This document shows positions 38,164-49,614 of a stretch of 64,000 nt of DNA, one piece after another (the stretch's first letter is position 1; every line of letters begins with the position of its first letter). A program made the translations under genes and the position numbers. This DNA comes from Diadema setosum (taxonomy: Eukaryota > Echinodermata > Echinoidea > Diadematoida > Diadematidae): positions 32,273,046 through 32,337,045 of the forward strand of contig CM067068.1 of the NCBI GenBank assembly GCA_033980235.1, given 5' to 3'. The notes under the pieces were generated by a model that searched no databases, was not told the origin of the DNA, and saw only the letters and a program-made list of their open reading frames with translations.

Positions 38164-40494
38164 TACTATATGTTGTGACTGAAAAGGTGAGCATAAACCT
38201 TACATTTTTCTCTGTCTCATATTCTGCTGTTAGGTAGATAAAGAGTTGCTTCGTGTTCCAGTTGAAAAGAGGCTCCAAGTTAGCTGTTAAGTCGAAGTAA
38301 AATCCTCCAAGATCTGCATACTCCCCGTACTGTGTGTAGGTTTCCCTTCTGCATAGTTGGGAATGAAGACAAAATAAAGGACCTATGATATATGACATTG
38401 CAACTACTAGACAAATTGAATGCAATTTGTCAATTAGTTACAATTAACACATCTCGACATAAAAACAATTTTAGTGTAATTTGCACAGATACATGACAGG
38501 CGCAAATGCATTGTTTTAATCATCACACACACAGAGCACTTGGCACTCAGTTGCCATCTGATGTCCTTAAATTGATATTTATGACACAAAATCTGTATCA
38601 GCATTCTCTTCACATTAGAACTTTGTGGAAATGGTATTTTGAGTTGACAAAGTCTTAGCAATAACTTACGTGCAAACTTTAAGCTACTCACTACTAAAAT
38701 GTGGTCAGTTAATGAACATACATGTAATAGGTGAATCTCCCAGCTATTTCTTGTGTATGATTTGTAAATAAAGCATTACATATTTTCTGGGAATATAGCA
38801 GTTGATGGCATAAATAAATGCTTCTGACATTACTTTCATATTTGGTTTTGCCATTAGCTGCATCATATAAGTGTATTTATAAAACATTAAAGGTATTTAT
38901 AAAACATCTATACTGGGCTACCTTAGTCAAAGTCCTCTTCCAATTCTGTAGCATTTTAAAAGCAGGCAGTTGAAAGATCATTTACATGTGTATCAGTGTC
39001 ACTGTGCTTTGAGAAGGTTCAGCTTGCTCGTTATATTTTCTCCAAAATTGATTCCTTCCACATTTTTTTTTTTTTAAATTGGATCTACATGTTGTACCTT
39101 TGCATTATCCAATAACCAATTTCATGGCATATTTTGTAAAGGGTTTGCTTTGCATCATCCACATGTCATTTTATCACGATACGAACAATCCTTACAAACA
39201 GGCTTAATAATATTATAAAATAATTTCTTTAAACAAACTTTATTTACACCCTTGGTTCTATTCATCGTATTAACCCTATCCCACATTTAGCATGTACAAT
39301 CTATCCTCATTAGTTTGACTGGCAATCTGACAGATAATTCTTAGGGGTTTCTCAGTGGCAGATCCAGTTAGGGGGGGGGGGGGGGCGCAACCGGTGCATG
39401 CCCGCCCCCCTTTTTCTTATTAAAAACAAAAGGAATAAAAAGAAAACAATGAAATGAAACCTGGAAGTGGCACCAGAAATATTAGTTGTGCCCCCCCCCC
39501 CACTTTACAAAATTCCTGAATCTGCCCCTGTTTCTTGCCCCAAAACCACAGCAGTTGTAATGAATATGATTGATGCTCTTTTTCAATTGTTTTGAAAATT
39601 GTTGATAAGCTTTAGATCTAGGCCTTTGTCATTACCTCCTCTATATGGAATATATATCTGGTACAATGGGATTCTACAAGCAGTGATACACCAACTAATT
39701 CAAGAGAATCTAACGTTGGACAGTGAAATTAAAACAATGCAGTCAGATCAAAGAGACGGGTTGAGGTCTCAGCTCACCACGCCAGGCTATAAAAAAGTAA
39801 CCCAAGCATATGAAAAGTGAACAAACACGATATTAGATATATGGGACTAGAGTGAAGCCATAACCATCTGCTGCTTACTTACACTGTATGTTTCGAAGTT
39901 TTTATGGAAACACTTCTCCTCGTGTCCAGATTAACCGTGGTCAAGAAGCATAGAAATGTCAAGGCAGCCAAAACACTCAAAGTAAATGCAAATATCGTAT
40001 TTGCTCTTGACAGGAGGGTATTCATGATGCACAAGCAATACAGACGATACCGATGGAAAATAACCTCTCAGTGTTCCGTTCGTTTCTCGTACGGTACGAC
40101 GCTTCAGAGTTCGTAGGTTTTATTGCAGCCTGCTAGCTAGGTGGCCGCCCGGCGAGGTTAATTTGATTCAACTTCTGTAACTGCTGGATTGGAGAATCTT
40201 CAAAGTCAGTAGCATACTGATGTTTGGGCTAAAATAGGTCCTACATGTAAGTTTATTCTAGTGAGTGTCCGTTGGCATTCGCTTGCTTGGTGAAAAGCAC
40301 ACATCCGTGCCGTTTGATTCAGCTAGCTAGCTGGCTCATACGTGTACATTGTAATTTGTAGATCGCCCTCTACAGACTCTTGTAGGCCTATAAAATCTCT
40401 TTCGTATCTCAACCCGTCCATATCCTGTAGTACTTTAATACATTCGCACTTTTCTTTCCACTTGCGAAAATTGACAAAACTGTCGAGTAGACCA

Positions 40495-40632
40495 TAGATA
40501 TAGGTATAAAAAATTATATAGATATAGATATATAGATACAGATATTGATATAGATTTAGATATAAATACAGATATAGATATAGATATAGGTTTAGATATA
40601 AAATACAGATATAGATAAAGAAATAGATGTAG
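40495..40632. repeat. GATATA-type array
   Basis: Imperfect repeats of ATAGATATAGATA with TACAGATAT variants. Confidence 0.85.
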
Positions 40633-40985
40633 AGTGTGCAAGAATCTCCAGCTAAATGAAGGAGGCAGACTTACATTGTAACCAGTAGAAGAAGAAGAAG
40701 AAGAAGAAGAAAGGAGACAGATGAGAAAAATTTACTGAATGTTATAACACACAGATCACATAATTTGCACTTCTTAGGGGTCTTGGGTCTTCTCCATGCC
40801 GACCCCTGTCTGAAGTCATCATCGTTCAGCAATAATGTGGGCCCTAAACTCGGGGTTTGCCATGTTTGATGCTTGTTTGCATCACAACGAGATTTTCATA
40901 GATTCTTGCAATCACTGACAGTACAGGCTTCGAAAGAGACACTCTTAATCGTACTATAATTACATTTACAGTCCCTTGTTCTCAC

Positions 40986-41352
40986 TTAAAGGCATTATTT
41001 ACAAATTTTGAAGATGAAACAAAAACCCAGCTTTCATGTTATCTCCAAAATAGTTCTAGAATGTGAGTTAGGGTTAGAAATAACCTATGTAAAAATTTTA
41101 ATCAGTATTATCAATGTTTAATATTGTTAGATGTATAAAATGTGAAAAATAGTTATCATAGAATTGTTTCTAGAATAAACCGTCTACACAGTTATGATTT
41201 ATTGGGAAAATCGTGACATCTCCTTATATTTTAGGCTTTATTGCGAAAGTTCAATATGGTAGGATGTTTTGTGATATATACAAATGACCTACACATATGC
41301 GTCAAGTGTGATAACATTTTTTAAATCACTGCGCACAATGGTAAACAGTATA
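40986..41352. mobile_element. MITE family Z, copy 4
   Basis: It starts TTAA|AGGCATTATTTAC and contains GTGAGTTAGGGTTAGAAATAA. The right end runs into a CTTTTT tract and is approximate. Confidence 0.6.
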
Positions 41353-41789
41353 TATTTCTTTTTCTTTTTCTTTTTTTTTTTGGGGGGGGGGTCCTGACTG
41401 AGCCTTCAAGACTGCTATTGAAGTGTGATGAATGGAACACCCCAATTCGCCTCAGATACGTAATTTTATATGTATGAAATATTATTAGACATTGTTAGAA
41501 GCTGCTGGTGAGGATAACCAAACTCATTCGCTTTTCACTACTTTCCATTGAATGAAGGGATAATAATCATATGGAACATGATACCTATTGATACCCATAA
41601 TGAATACTTATCAGGGGAACATTCAAAATTTGGGAAGGGGGAAATTCTAACACCATGTATATGGTCAGGGATGTACAATGTATACAACTACGTACTATTG
41701 AATCATCCTCGCTGACTAAGGTTTATGTCAACACAATAGAATGTGGTCGAGGCCAAGTGTTATCCCAACAATATGTTTATCAGTGTAGC

Positions 41790-41803
41790 CAAGAAGCTCC
41801 TTG
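41790..41803. mobile_element. palindromic mini-element, 14 bp
   Basis: CAAGAAGCTCCTTG, palindromic apart from one mismatch. Flanks GTGTAGC (41783-41789) and GTATAGC (41804-41810) match at 6 of 7 bases. It is the shortest member seen. Confidence 0.5.
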
Positions 41804-41901
41804 GTATAGCCTTATCCAAAGGGATATCCAGAGTGTGCTACAAACTTCATGTGAGTGGAGATAATCCGCTTTCGGGAACCCACACCATTTTTTGATTAAA
41901 G

Positions 41902-41947
41902 CAGAGGTACGTGTGGTACCCTCTTGAATGAACCAAGGAGCTCCGTG
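41902..41947. mobile_element. composite palindromic mini-element, 46 bp, TSD ATTAAAG
   Basis: The element holds two short hairpins, CAGAGGTAC/GTACCCTCTTG and CAAGGAGCTCCGTG. ATTAAAG abuts both ends (41895-41901 and 41948-41954) with 7 of 7 bases matching. It lies about 240 bp upstream of the UGT-A TATA box. Confidence 0.65.
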
Positions 41948-42186
41948 ATTAAAGAGACTCAAGACGGCCGTGGACGAAAGACCCTAACAGCACCAACAAG
42001 AAAAGAGAGATGACGACAGAAGAAAAAAAAAACACCCAAAACCATTGTGTCTTTGTCGACTTGGATCAATGCTGCACCACACTCAATTTGCGTAACCTAC
42101 ATTCTGTACAAACAAGCCACACTTTGTAGACTCCACTGTACATAATGACTATACTGTAATGACTATACGTCGAACTTACGGAGACG

Positions 42187-42194
42187 TATAAAAG
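42187..42194 (+). promoter_or_regulatory. TATA box of UGT-A
   Basis: TATAAAAG lies 156 bases before the UGT-A ATG and predicts a start site near 42215-42225. Having its own TATA box supports this exon as an independently driven first exon. The assignment is by position and sequence only. Confidence 0.5.
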
Positions 42195-42349
42195 TCCTGA
42201 ATCATGCCAAAAGAAGGTATCTTTTATTTACACATGGGTACTGAACGTGCCGTTTATCTTGGGCAGATAATAGAGTCGTTCAAAAGGAGGCATTTTAGAT
42301 TCTGCAAAAGTCTCGTGATCGGAAACAACAAGAAAACCTAACTTAAAAC

Positions 42350-43213
42350 ATGAATTATTACGCAAATTTCGTCGGGTTCGTGTTTATATTTCCCTGCGTT
42401 CTCAGCGCCAATGTCCTCATGTCCAACCTTTATGGGGAGGGTAGCCACTTCGTGGTCGGTGCCTCCATCGCAGAAGCCTTGGTTCGTCGGGGACACAACG
42501 TGACGAGCCTCATTAGCCGAGCCTACGATCAGCGGGCGAGCGATCCCCAGTTCTCGTACATGACGTTCGCCGTCTTCGAGCATCGCAATAAGTCCATGGA
42601 AGAGGTCCGCGACATTTTCAGGCATTTAGGATCCGTGGCCTTGGATGAGCCCGATCGACAGTTTATGAACGGGATTATTCCGTTAATTATGAACATGTCT
42701 TTTGACTGCAGAAACCTCTTAATGGATGAAGCACTGATAATGCGCCTAGAAAATATTGATGCCATAGTCATGGACAATACCTGGCCTTGTGGAATTGTGA
42801 TGAGGCGGTTGTTGGAGCAGAGATTTGATGAGAACATAAAGCTCATCTCTCTTTGGCCATTTACCCCTCAAGGAAGTACCATCTACGTGTACGGGTCAAG
42901 CTGCAACCTCGCCTATCAACCAGAACTGGGAACTGGTTACTCTGACACCATGACCCTTTTCCAAAGGGCTTTCAACATCTTCCAAGGCATTGCTTCTCTT
43001 TTGATATTGAAATATATTTCCCTACCTAATTACAGGCAGTTGGCAGCGGATGTAAATTTGGACGAATCGATGTTGAACGTGTGGAACTTACACAAGGAGT
43101 TTGATCTACACTTGATGAGCATGGACTTTTCGTCCGAGTTCCCGTTCCCGTTAGGACCAAACTTCATACCCGTGGGAGGCCTGACAGCTCGACCTGCAAG
43201 AAAGCTCAATGAG
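42350..43213 (+). CDS. UGT-A: UDP-glucuronosyltransferase first exon, intact
   Basis: The exon encodes the 288-residue N-terminal, aglycone-binding half of a UGT. Such enzymes transfer a sugar, typically glucuronic acid, from UDP-sugar to small lipophilic compounds in the ER lumen. A signal peptide occupies residues 1-19, then ANVLMSN and GSHF with His33 in the place of the family's catalytic base. IDAIVMDNTWPCG supplies Asp142 at the position of the partner acid. An N-linked sequon (NVT) lies at about residue 50. The exon ends GAG|GTACAC in phase 0. Its length of 864 bp equals, from memory, that of vertebrate UGT1A1 exon 1. No exons 2-4 follow before the next first exon. It may be an orphan exon, or an alternative first exon spliced to exons 51086-54486, giving a 533-residue protein. 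Confidence 0.85.
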
Positions 43214-43699
43214 GTACACTGACACTTTGGTTTGCAATGTGTGTGTGTGTGTGTGTGTGTGGGTTTGTGTTTTTTTTTTTTTTTTGGGGGGGGGACGGTT
43301 TTATGTTTTTATGCTTTTGTTCTGTTCTAGATTTTCTTTTTCTTCTAGACTTAACTTTTCAAGGACTTAAATGTTACTCCGAACGACTACAACCTGCAGC
43401 ACTGTCGAACGGCATCTACTAGTACTAGGCATAGAAACGAGTGAGACAACTACAGTATGCAGTAATCAATGACTGGTATAAGGGAAACATCCATTATAGG
43501 ACCATACCATAACGAGAAGAGCATCAAACTGCCAATTTTCATGCGTCATGGCTGCAATAAAGATATGGTAATGGTATGCTACTAACAGGATTATGATTTT
43601 GTTTTACGTGACCACTAAGGAAGCCCTGAATTTTTGGATGAAAGCAACCAACCACGTGACCGACAACGAGCAGTCTCTTCAGAAGAACGAGGCAATTAG

Positions 43700-43812
43700 A
43701 ATATTATTGAGTGCCTTACCAAGGGGCGCACCCACTGTACACAGCCAAGGGACTCGAACCATAGACCTTGTGATTGAGAGTCCGTTGTCTTATCCACTGA
43801 GCAGCAAGATCC
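43700..43812 (-). mobile_element. tRNA-derived SINE fragment
   Basis: Read on the minus strand, GCTCAGTGGATAAGA (box A, 43789-43803) precedes GGTTCGAGTCCC (box B, about 43749-43760). A degraded tail follows. A full tRNA fold is not evident. Confidence 0.6.
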
Positions 43813-44136
43813 TGTCAAAATCGTGTTCAAAACATTGACAATTTGAACAAAATATCGTACGTTTCTTGTACGGTGGGCCAGTCCAGCAAAGTGTGGCAGG
43901 GGCTTAAAGGGCGTTATGTACCTTTGGGGAGCTGTGAACTTATCATTCTGGCACACTGGTCCATCCTTGTTTACACCATGTTCCCAACAATCACGGCAGC
44001 CCCGTTTCAGGCCACCATGGAAAAAACGGGATGGACGTGAAACGCGGTGAGAAGGGATATAGGCAAAAGTGGCAGGCCAGACTGTTCGTGGATGACATGT
44101 CAGATTTTTAAATTGTCCCCCCCCCCCCAAAAAAAA

Positions 44137-44138
44137 AA

Positions 44139-44169
<31 letters not shown>

Positions 44170-44172
44170 AAA
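44137..44172. repeat. AAAT microsatellite
   Basis: (AAAT)n follows a C10-A9 tract. Confidence 0.9.
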
Positions 44173-44543
44173 ATGCCACGGCAGTCCCGGTGCTGATGGG
44201 AATCTTGTTTTTTTGTGTGTGTGTGATAAAACAGATTGAACGCAACGAAACACGACAGCACGTAATAGACCGTAACAAAACTTGGAGCCGGTCCGTAGCG
44301 GGACGCGACGGAAAAGCCTGACCAGACAACCAGACGCCGTGAGAACAGCGTCTGATAGCTATGTTCACCGAGGAGAGGACTGGAACGAACAAGACTGGAA
44401 TGCGGAAGGGAGAAAACAGGAGATTGTCTTACCTGTTACAGTCTCAGGTAGGTGACTCCCTGCTGTTGCCAACAGCACACTCCTCGTCCATTTCGGGCAA
44501 ATGGGGCTGCCGTGGCTGCCGGGAACATGGTGTAAACGCAGCT

Positions 44544-45142
44544 TTGAAGAGGAAATCCAGTCCAAATATAAGTTAGTTATCAAAAAGAGCACAATTTTAC
44601 GAGTTCTACGGTAAAAATTTGACTGAAATCGGATGAAAAATAAGAAGTTATGAAATTTTGAAGTTTTGATAATTTCTCCAAAACAGTTCTTGTACAGTGG
44701 GTATGAATATGCAAATGAGTGAGCTAACCATGTCATACCCTCACAATTTTCCATTGATCGTTTACAAAAAAAAAAAAATGACGAAAATTCAGTGTTTCTG
44801 TTATTAAAGTCTGAAAACATGACGTTATTCCTGGTTGAATAACTGCAGAATAGTGATCAGTATTATATATATGAGGATTTGAGCCTCGGGCATAATAATT
44901 GAATGAAAAACTGGAAATGTACAAACTATATGGTAAGTTGTGAGGGAATGACATGCTCACCTTGACATTTGCGTATTCATATTGACTGTTCAAGAACGAT
45001 TTCCCCCAAAATAGCGAAACTTCAAAATGTCATAACTTCCTTATTTTTCATCCGATTTCGATAAAATTTATGCCGTTGAACTCGTGATATTTTACTCTTT
45101 CTTATCAGACTAACCTATATTTGGACTGGATTTCTCCTTTAA
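44544..45142. mobile_element. MITE family Y, copy 2
   Basis: It begins TTGA|AGAGGAAATCCAGTCC and ends GGACTGGATTTCTCCT|TTAA. This is the same family as 16284-16847 and is largely self-complementary. Confidence 0.75.
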
Positions 45143-45155
45143 CAAGCACAAATTT

Positions 45156-46188
45156 AACCCTTGTCGGTCGTAAAGGAGCCTGCACCTATGCATCTCTTTC
45201 AGGGTCTTTTTGTGTAACTACTAGGTGTTAAAAAGATCCCACTTTTGATCCTGTAGTTCAAGTAAAATATGAAATAACATTGACATTGATATGATCAATA
45301 GATGAACAGTGTACAATTTTGTTTGTGGTAATTTAAAGATGAAAGCATAATTGTATTAATTTCATTAAAATACAAGATTATTATTTTTTTTTTAATTAGC
45401 GTACAGATTTTGCTCTATTTTCAACCCTCTGTACAAAACTATAACTCTGCACAGGGGTCAACTGGTGTGTATGGGAGTGTGTGGTTAACACCCAGACAAT
45501 GACCAGGCTTTGAATGCTTTATTATTTATTCATGAGGAATTCCGATATCAGAGATAGTCTTTATTCATCCTGAAATGTAGAATATACAAACAAGGACTAT
45601 GGTTACCTTTTTCATGTGCATGCATTTTTACCCCTTACCATGAATTCAGACTAGCAGTGCTCAGGGCAATCCATCATGAATTGTTAACATGTTGAAGGAC
45701 GGACTGATCTTGCAACAACACGCAATTCAAGCATTCATGTGCCCGTGGATTAAGAGGCCAGAAGCATATAGTCAGCAGAGCTTTGAAAGGTGGTATTCAT
45801 GTCCATTGTTCAGGGTCATTGTAAAGCACACACTCACATACACATCATTGGTTTCCTGTGTAAAGTTCAAGTTTTGTATACAGGGTTAAAATTTGAACAA
45901 AATCTGAAACCCAACTTTAAAATTAATCAAGGATCTAATGAAACTCATTTACGTTTTCGTATTCAAATCACCTCCAACTAAATGTACACTATTCAGCTAT
46001 TGCTAATATATCTTATTTGAACTATACCATCAGAAGTGGGATTTTTTTTTTTTTTTTTGCAACACCTACTAATCCATCCACTGCTTCCTTGTTAGCTACA
46101 GCAAGTACAGTACCGGTATACGGCTTAAATATAGGGCAGTGTCAGTGGTACATGTAGTCGTAGACTCCTTTTACGACCGACAAGGGTT
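45156..46188. mobile_element. 1.03-kb TIR element, unrecognised
   Basis: Left TIR AACCCTTGTCGGTCGTAAAG and right complement CTTTTACGACCGACAAGGGT differ by a one-base insertion. The TIRs continue to about 27 bp. No clear target duplication and no transposase frame are present. Confidence 0.65.
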
Positions 46189-46431
46189 TGTGTCTGCAAC
46201 CTAGGTCCATCTATAAAGCTACAACCATGGAGCTACATAAGTAACTTCATGCTACAACGGAGTCCGCTGTGGCTCCATGTTGTAGCTCCGTATGATCCAT
46301 ACCATGGAGCTACATACAACAGGGCACCGTTTCATTAAGTTTGTCAGCCCTGAAAGGTTGTCAGTTTCTGGCAATTATCATGTAGTAACAGTCAGAAACC
46401 AGAGCTTCTCAGCCAGTCATTACCAAGAATT

Positions 46432-46820
46432 TTAAAGGGATGGTACAGTATTGGTGGAGATGAGAATTGGGCTTTAACTTTTTTGCGAGATACCAAGAAA
46501 ACACTTATGAAATAGTATAGAGCATACAGAGGAATTCAAAGTTTATTTGATGAAAATCGGGTTTGGAATAGCTGAAACATCCAAAACAAAGTTCATATGT
46601 AAAACAAAACGATTGTAATAAAATGTGGGTCCCACACCTTATTAGCATCACTCTGTTTTTGATATCTCGGCCATTTCAAAATCAATTTTCATCAAACAAA
46701 AGTTGAAATCCTCATGAAATTACATGCTCTTTCATATTTCATAAGAGGTTCCTCACTTTCTCACCAAAAATGATAAAAACCTGAAGTTAAGTCTCAACCA
46801 AAACTATACGATCCCTTTAA
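46432..46820. mobile_element. MITE family X, full copy 2
   Basis: It begins TTAA|AGGGATGGTACAG and ends ATACGATCCCT|TTAA. It shares blocks with 22553-22944, including GAGGAATTCAAAGTTTATTT and GTGGGTCCCACAC. Confidence 0.75.
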
Positions 46821-47234
46821 TGAAATTGTCAGAGACTGAAAACTCGTTAGAAGTGACAACTTTCATGAAACGGTGCCCAGTTATGGCTCTGAGTCTCCAT
46901 GATCCAACCGAGCAGAGGCTGCGATGCATTGTGGGTGAACTATGTGGGAACAGGTCCTAAGTCAGATAGCAACTCCCGGAAGAGCGGGTTTGGATTACAT
47001 CGTACATGTACATTGTACAGTGTACTTCTAGTTCTGTACGAGGAACGGGGACCGGTGAAATAGGTGAAGGCTCAAAAGATAGCGCGATAGACAGGTCTGC
47101 TCAAACAGACACGGTTGGGTGACTACTATTGTGCTACTGTATTTGGAACTGCGTTCATCGTGTCAGACGACGGAAACCAGGCCCATCCAAAGAGGATCGT
47201 TGTAAAGTCAAGGTGCATGTCAGACAAGGTGAAC

Positions 47235-47888
47235 ATGACTACGAGTACTCTAAGCATGCATCACAGCACCCAAATCGTCGTGTTTTTGATGAGTTTTTAT
47301 GGAATTTTCGGCGCAAATATCTTGATGTCGAACGTGTACGGTGAAGGGAGCCACTTTTTGGCTGGAGCCTCGATCGCAGAAGCCTTGGTTCGTCGTGGAC
47401 ACAACGTGACGAGCCTCATTAGCCGAGCCTACGATCAGCGGGCAAGCGATCCCCAGTTCTCGTACATGACGTTCGCCATCTTAGAGCATCGTAACAAGTC
47501 CATGGAGGAGGTTCGGTACACCTTCACACGTTTTAACGCGCTAGCGTTCGAAGATCCTTCTCGCCAGTTCGCAGAATTGTCTCCGTTTCTTGTGAACATG
47601 TCGCAGGATTGCAAAGGTATCATCACGAATGAATCGATGGTAATGAGCCTGAGAGATATCGATACCATTGTAATGGACACCACTTGGCCCTGTGGTTTGC
47701 TGATCAGGCGGGTTTTGCAGCGAGACTTCAACAGAGACATAAAATTAGTTACCTTCAATCCATTTACACCACAAGCAATGATAATGTACGTGAGTGGAAC
47801 GAGCTATCATCCCGCCTTCCAACCAGAAAGTGGTCTCGGGTTCACTGACAGCATGAGTTTTTTCCAAAGGTTTCTTAACACCATGCAA
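47235..47888 (+). CDS. UGT-B exon 1, 5' part (before insertion)
   Basis: This encodes the UGT-B N-terminal half up to the insertion. In-frame ATGs lie at 47217, 47235 and 47256. The third aligns with the UGT-A start and gives a 19-residue signal peptide, so it is the most likely, but 47235 is taken here as a possible start. Numbering from 47256 puts GSHF His33 and IDTIVMD Asp141 at the catalytic pair positions. The frame runs to Gln211 (LNTMQ), where UGT-A and UGT-C continue GIAS and SIVY. The frame instead enters a foreign sequence and reaches a stop at 47922-47924. Confidence 0.85.
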
Positions 47889-49614
47889 CCCAGGTCGAAA
47901 AACCAGTTGGCTAACTGGTACTGATACCAGTTGAGGCAACTGGTTTCAATATGGAAAATGGAACCTGGAATCAACTGGTATCAACTGGTATTTGTCCAAA
48001 TGGAATCAACTGGTACCAGTTGGAATCGACTGGTATCAACTGGAATCAACTGGGATTCAGTTGACAAAATTAATATTGTGTTGACTTATTTGATGTATGG
48101 GTTTATACCTGAACATTGTGTATGTCATGACATTGTTAATATTTAACCTATCTTAATCCTACAGCTAGACTTAAAGCCTATACCTACAAGTACATCTATA
48201 GAGGCTTAGCCTACTTCCTAGACCTAGTTAATGCAAGGGATATTTCATTCATATATATAGGGCCATCTATTTGCAATACTTTAAGACATGGTTACCAAGT
48301 AGATTACATTTTTATTATAAAAATATGAAAATACCTCATCAAAGGTACAAGTTGAAATTGTGAATATCACGGCAATAATATTAGGTAAATTTCTAATTAC
48401 ATTTCAGACATTTAAGAGTTCATTGAAATCATAAAAAGAATAAATCTAACAATATTTTATATTTTTCACATAGAGAATTTGAATAGCTTATGAATATTCA
48501 TGTGCAATAGAACCAGTAGAAACCAATAGAAACCAACTGGTATCAAGTGGTATCAACATTTCAATGTTTTAGTTACTGGGTTTTAATCTAGAATGAAGTG
48601 GTAAGCAAGTCCATGCAGTCCGGTACATGGGTTTCAAGTTGTGTCAACTAACTATTTCCACACAAACCGACACAAACATGCACACACAAACACACACACA
48701 AACACACACAAACTGGTCGAAATACAGTCTGTCAGTTTAAGTGTTAACTGATCTAAACTGGTTCCAGTTGAGTTAAGTTGAAGTCATTAAGAGTCCAAGT
48801 TCAATCATGTCAAATGTTTTGCTTTATTTTGTTTTGTTCACTTTTTAATTTGATGTTTTAAAACAAGTTTAGTTCACTTTTTAATTCAGTTTGATGAACT
48901 GATCGAATTCAAAAAGTAGACTCCAGGTAAGACTCAAACTGGCATCAGCCGCAGGTCCCATTACCTTAATTCAGATATCAACTGGTACACAATGATACTT
49001 CAAGTGGTATCAACTTGTACCTGTAAATTACAATTGGTATCAAGTGGCACCGTGGTACACATTGAGACTTGAACTGGTATCAACTCGTAGACCAGTAGAG
49101 TAGACTTTCAATTGATATCATCTGGTACACAATGAGACTTGAACTGGTATCAACTGGCAACCAGTAGACTGGCTCCAACTGGACTGGTAAGCAGTGCAAA
49201 TTCAACTGGGATAAACTGGTGCCAGTAAGACTTCAACTGGTACATGTATCAACTGGTACAAAATGACACTTGAACTGGTATCAACTGGTACCATAAAACT
49301 TCAACCGACAGAAACTGTTACCAACTGGTACAGTGATACTTGAACTGGTATTACAACTGGCCATCTGTAGACTTTTACTGGTTTCAACTGGTAAGCAGTG
49401 CAATTTCAACTGGTATAAACTCGTACCAGTATGTCTTTAACTGGTATCAACTGGTTTCAATTAGAATCGCTCATTTTGTTACTGGAAAGTTGGAGTTACC
49501 TTACTGGTTTCAACTGGTACCAGTTGAAACCATTTAAGACCAGTTAAAACCAGTAACGACCAGTTAAAAATGCTTACTGGTTTCTACTGGTTTCTACTGG
49601 TTTTTTGACCTGGG
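47889..49614 (+). mobile_element. TIR element with minisatellite core inserted in UGT-B exon 1
   Basis: The left end CCCAGGTCGAAAAACCAGT is matched by a right end whose complement reads CCCAGGTCAAAAAACCAGT, one mismatch in 19. The uninterrupted paralogues read CAA-AGC at this site. Here TGCAA and AAAGC flank the element, consistent with a 2-bp AA target duplication. The core is built from ACTGGTATCAACTGGTACC-type units in both orientations, so AACTGGTACCAGTT palindromes recur. An AT-rich non-repeat stretch lies at about 48070-48520. No transposase frame is seen. Excision as a GT-AG intron (47894-49618) would restore the reading frame. Confidence 0.8.

Larger units (their letters stand above)
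38164..41782. other. no gene; repeats
   Basis: It contains short C and G runs (39370-39385, 39492-39502), a GATATA-rich array (40495-40632), an AGA microsatellite (40686-40713) and MITE family Z at 40986-41352. No supportable gene. Confidence 0.4.
43214..47114. other. region between UGT-A and UGT-B first exons; no exons 2-4 seen
   Basis: No frame resembling the DLEKF, YHGGNNG or AAHWIEH exons occurs here. Contents are a GT tract (43237-43262), a T/G tract, a minus-strand SINE, an AAAT microsatellite (44137-44172), MITE family Y (44544-45142), a TIR element (45156-46188), a CATGGAGCTACA-rich stretch (46200-46320) and MITE family X (46432-46820). Confidence 0.6.

Noticed and set aside
43696..44392. 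Long minus-strand frames near UGT-A
   Set aside because: They cross a SINE and an AAAT microsatellite and show no UGT exon 2-4 motifs.
47115..47234. 40-residue N-terminal extension of UGT-B
   Set aside because: The frame start at 47115 is TTG, and the signal peptide aligns with UGT-A only from 47256.
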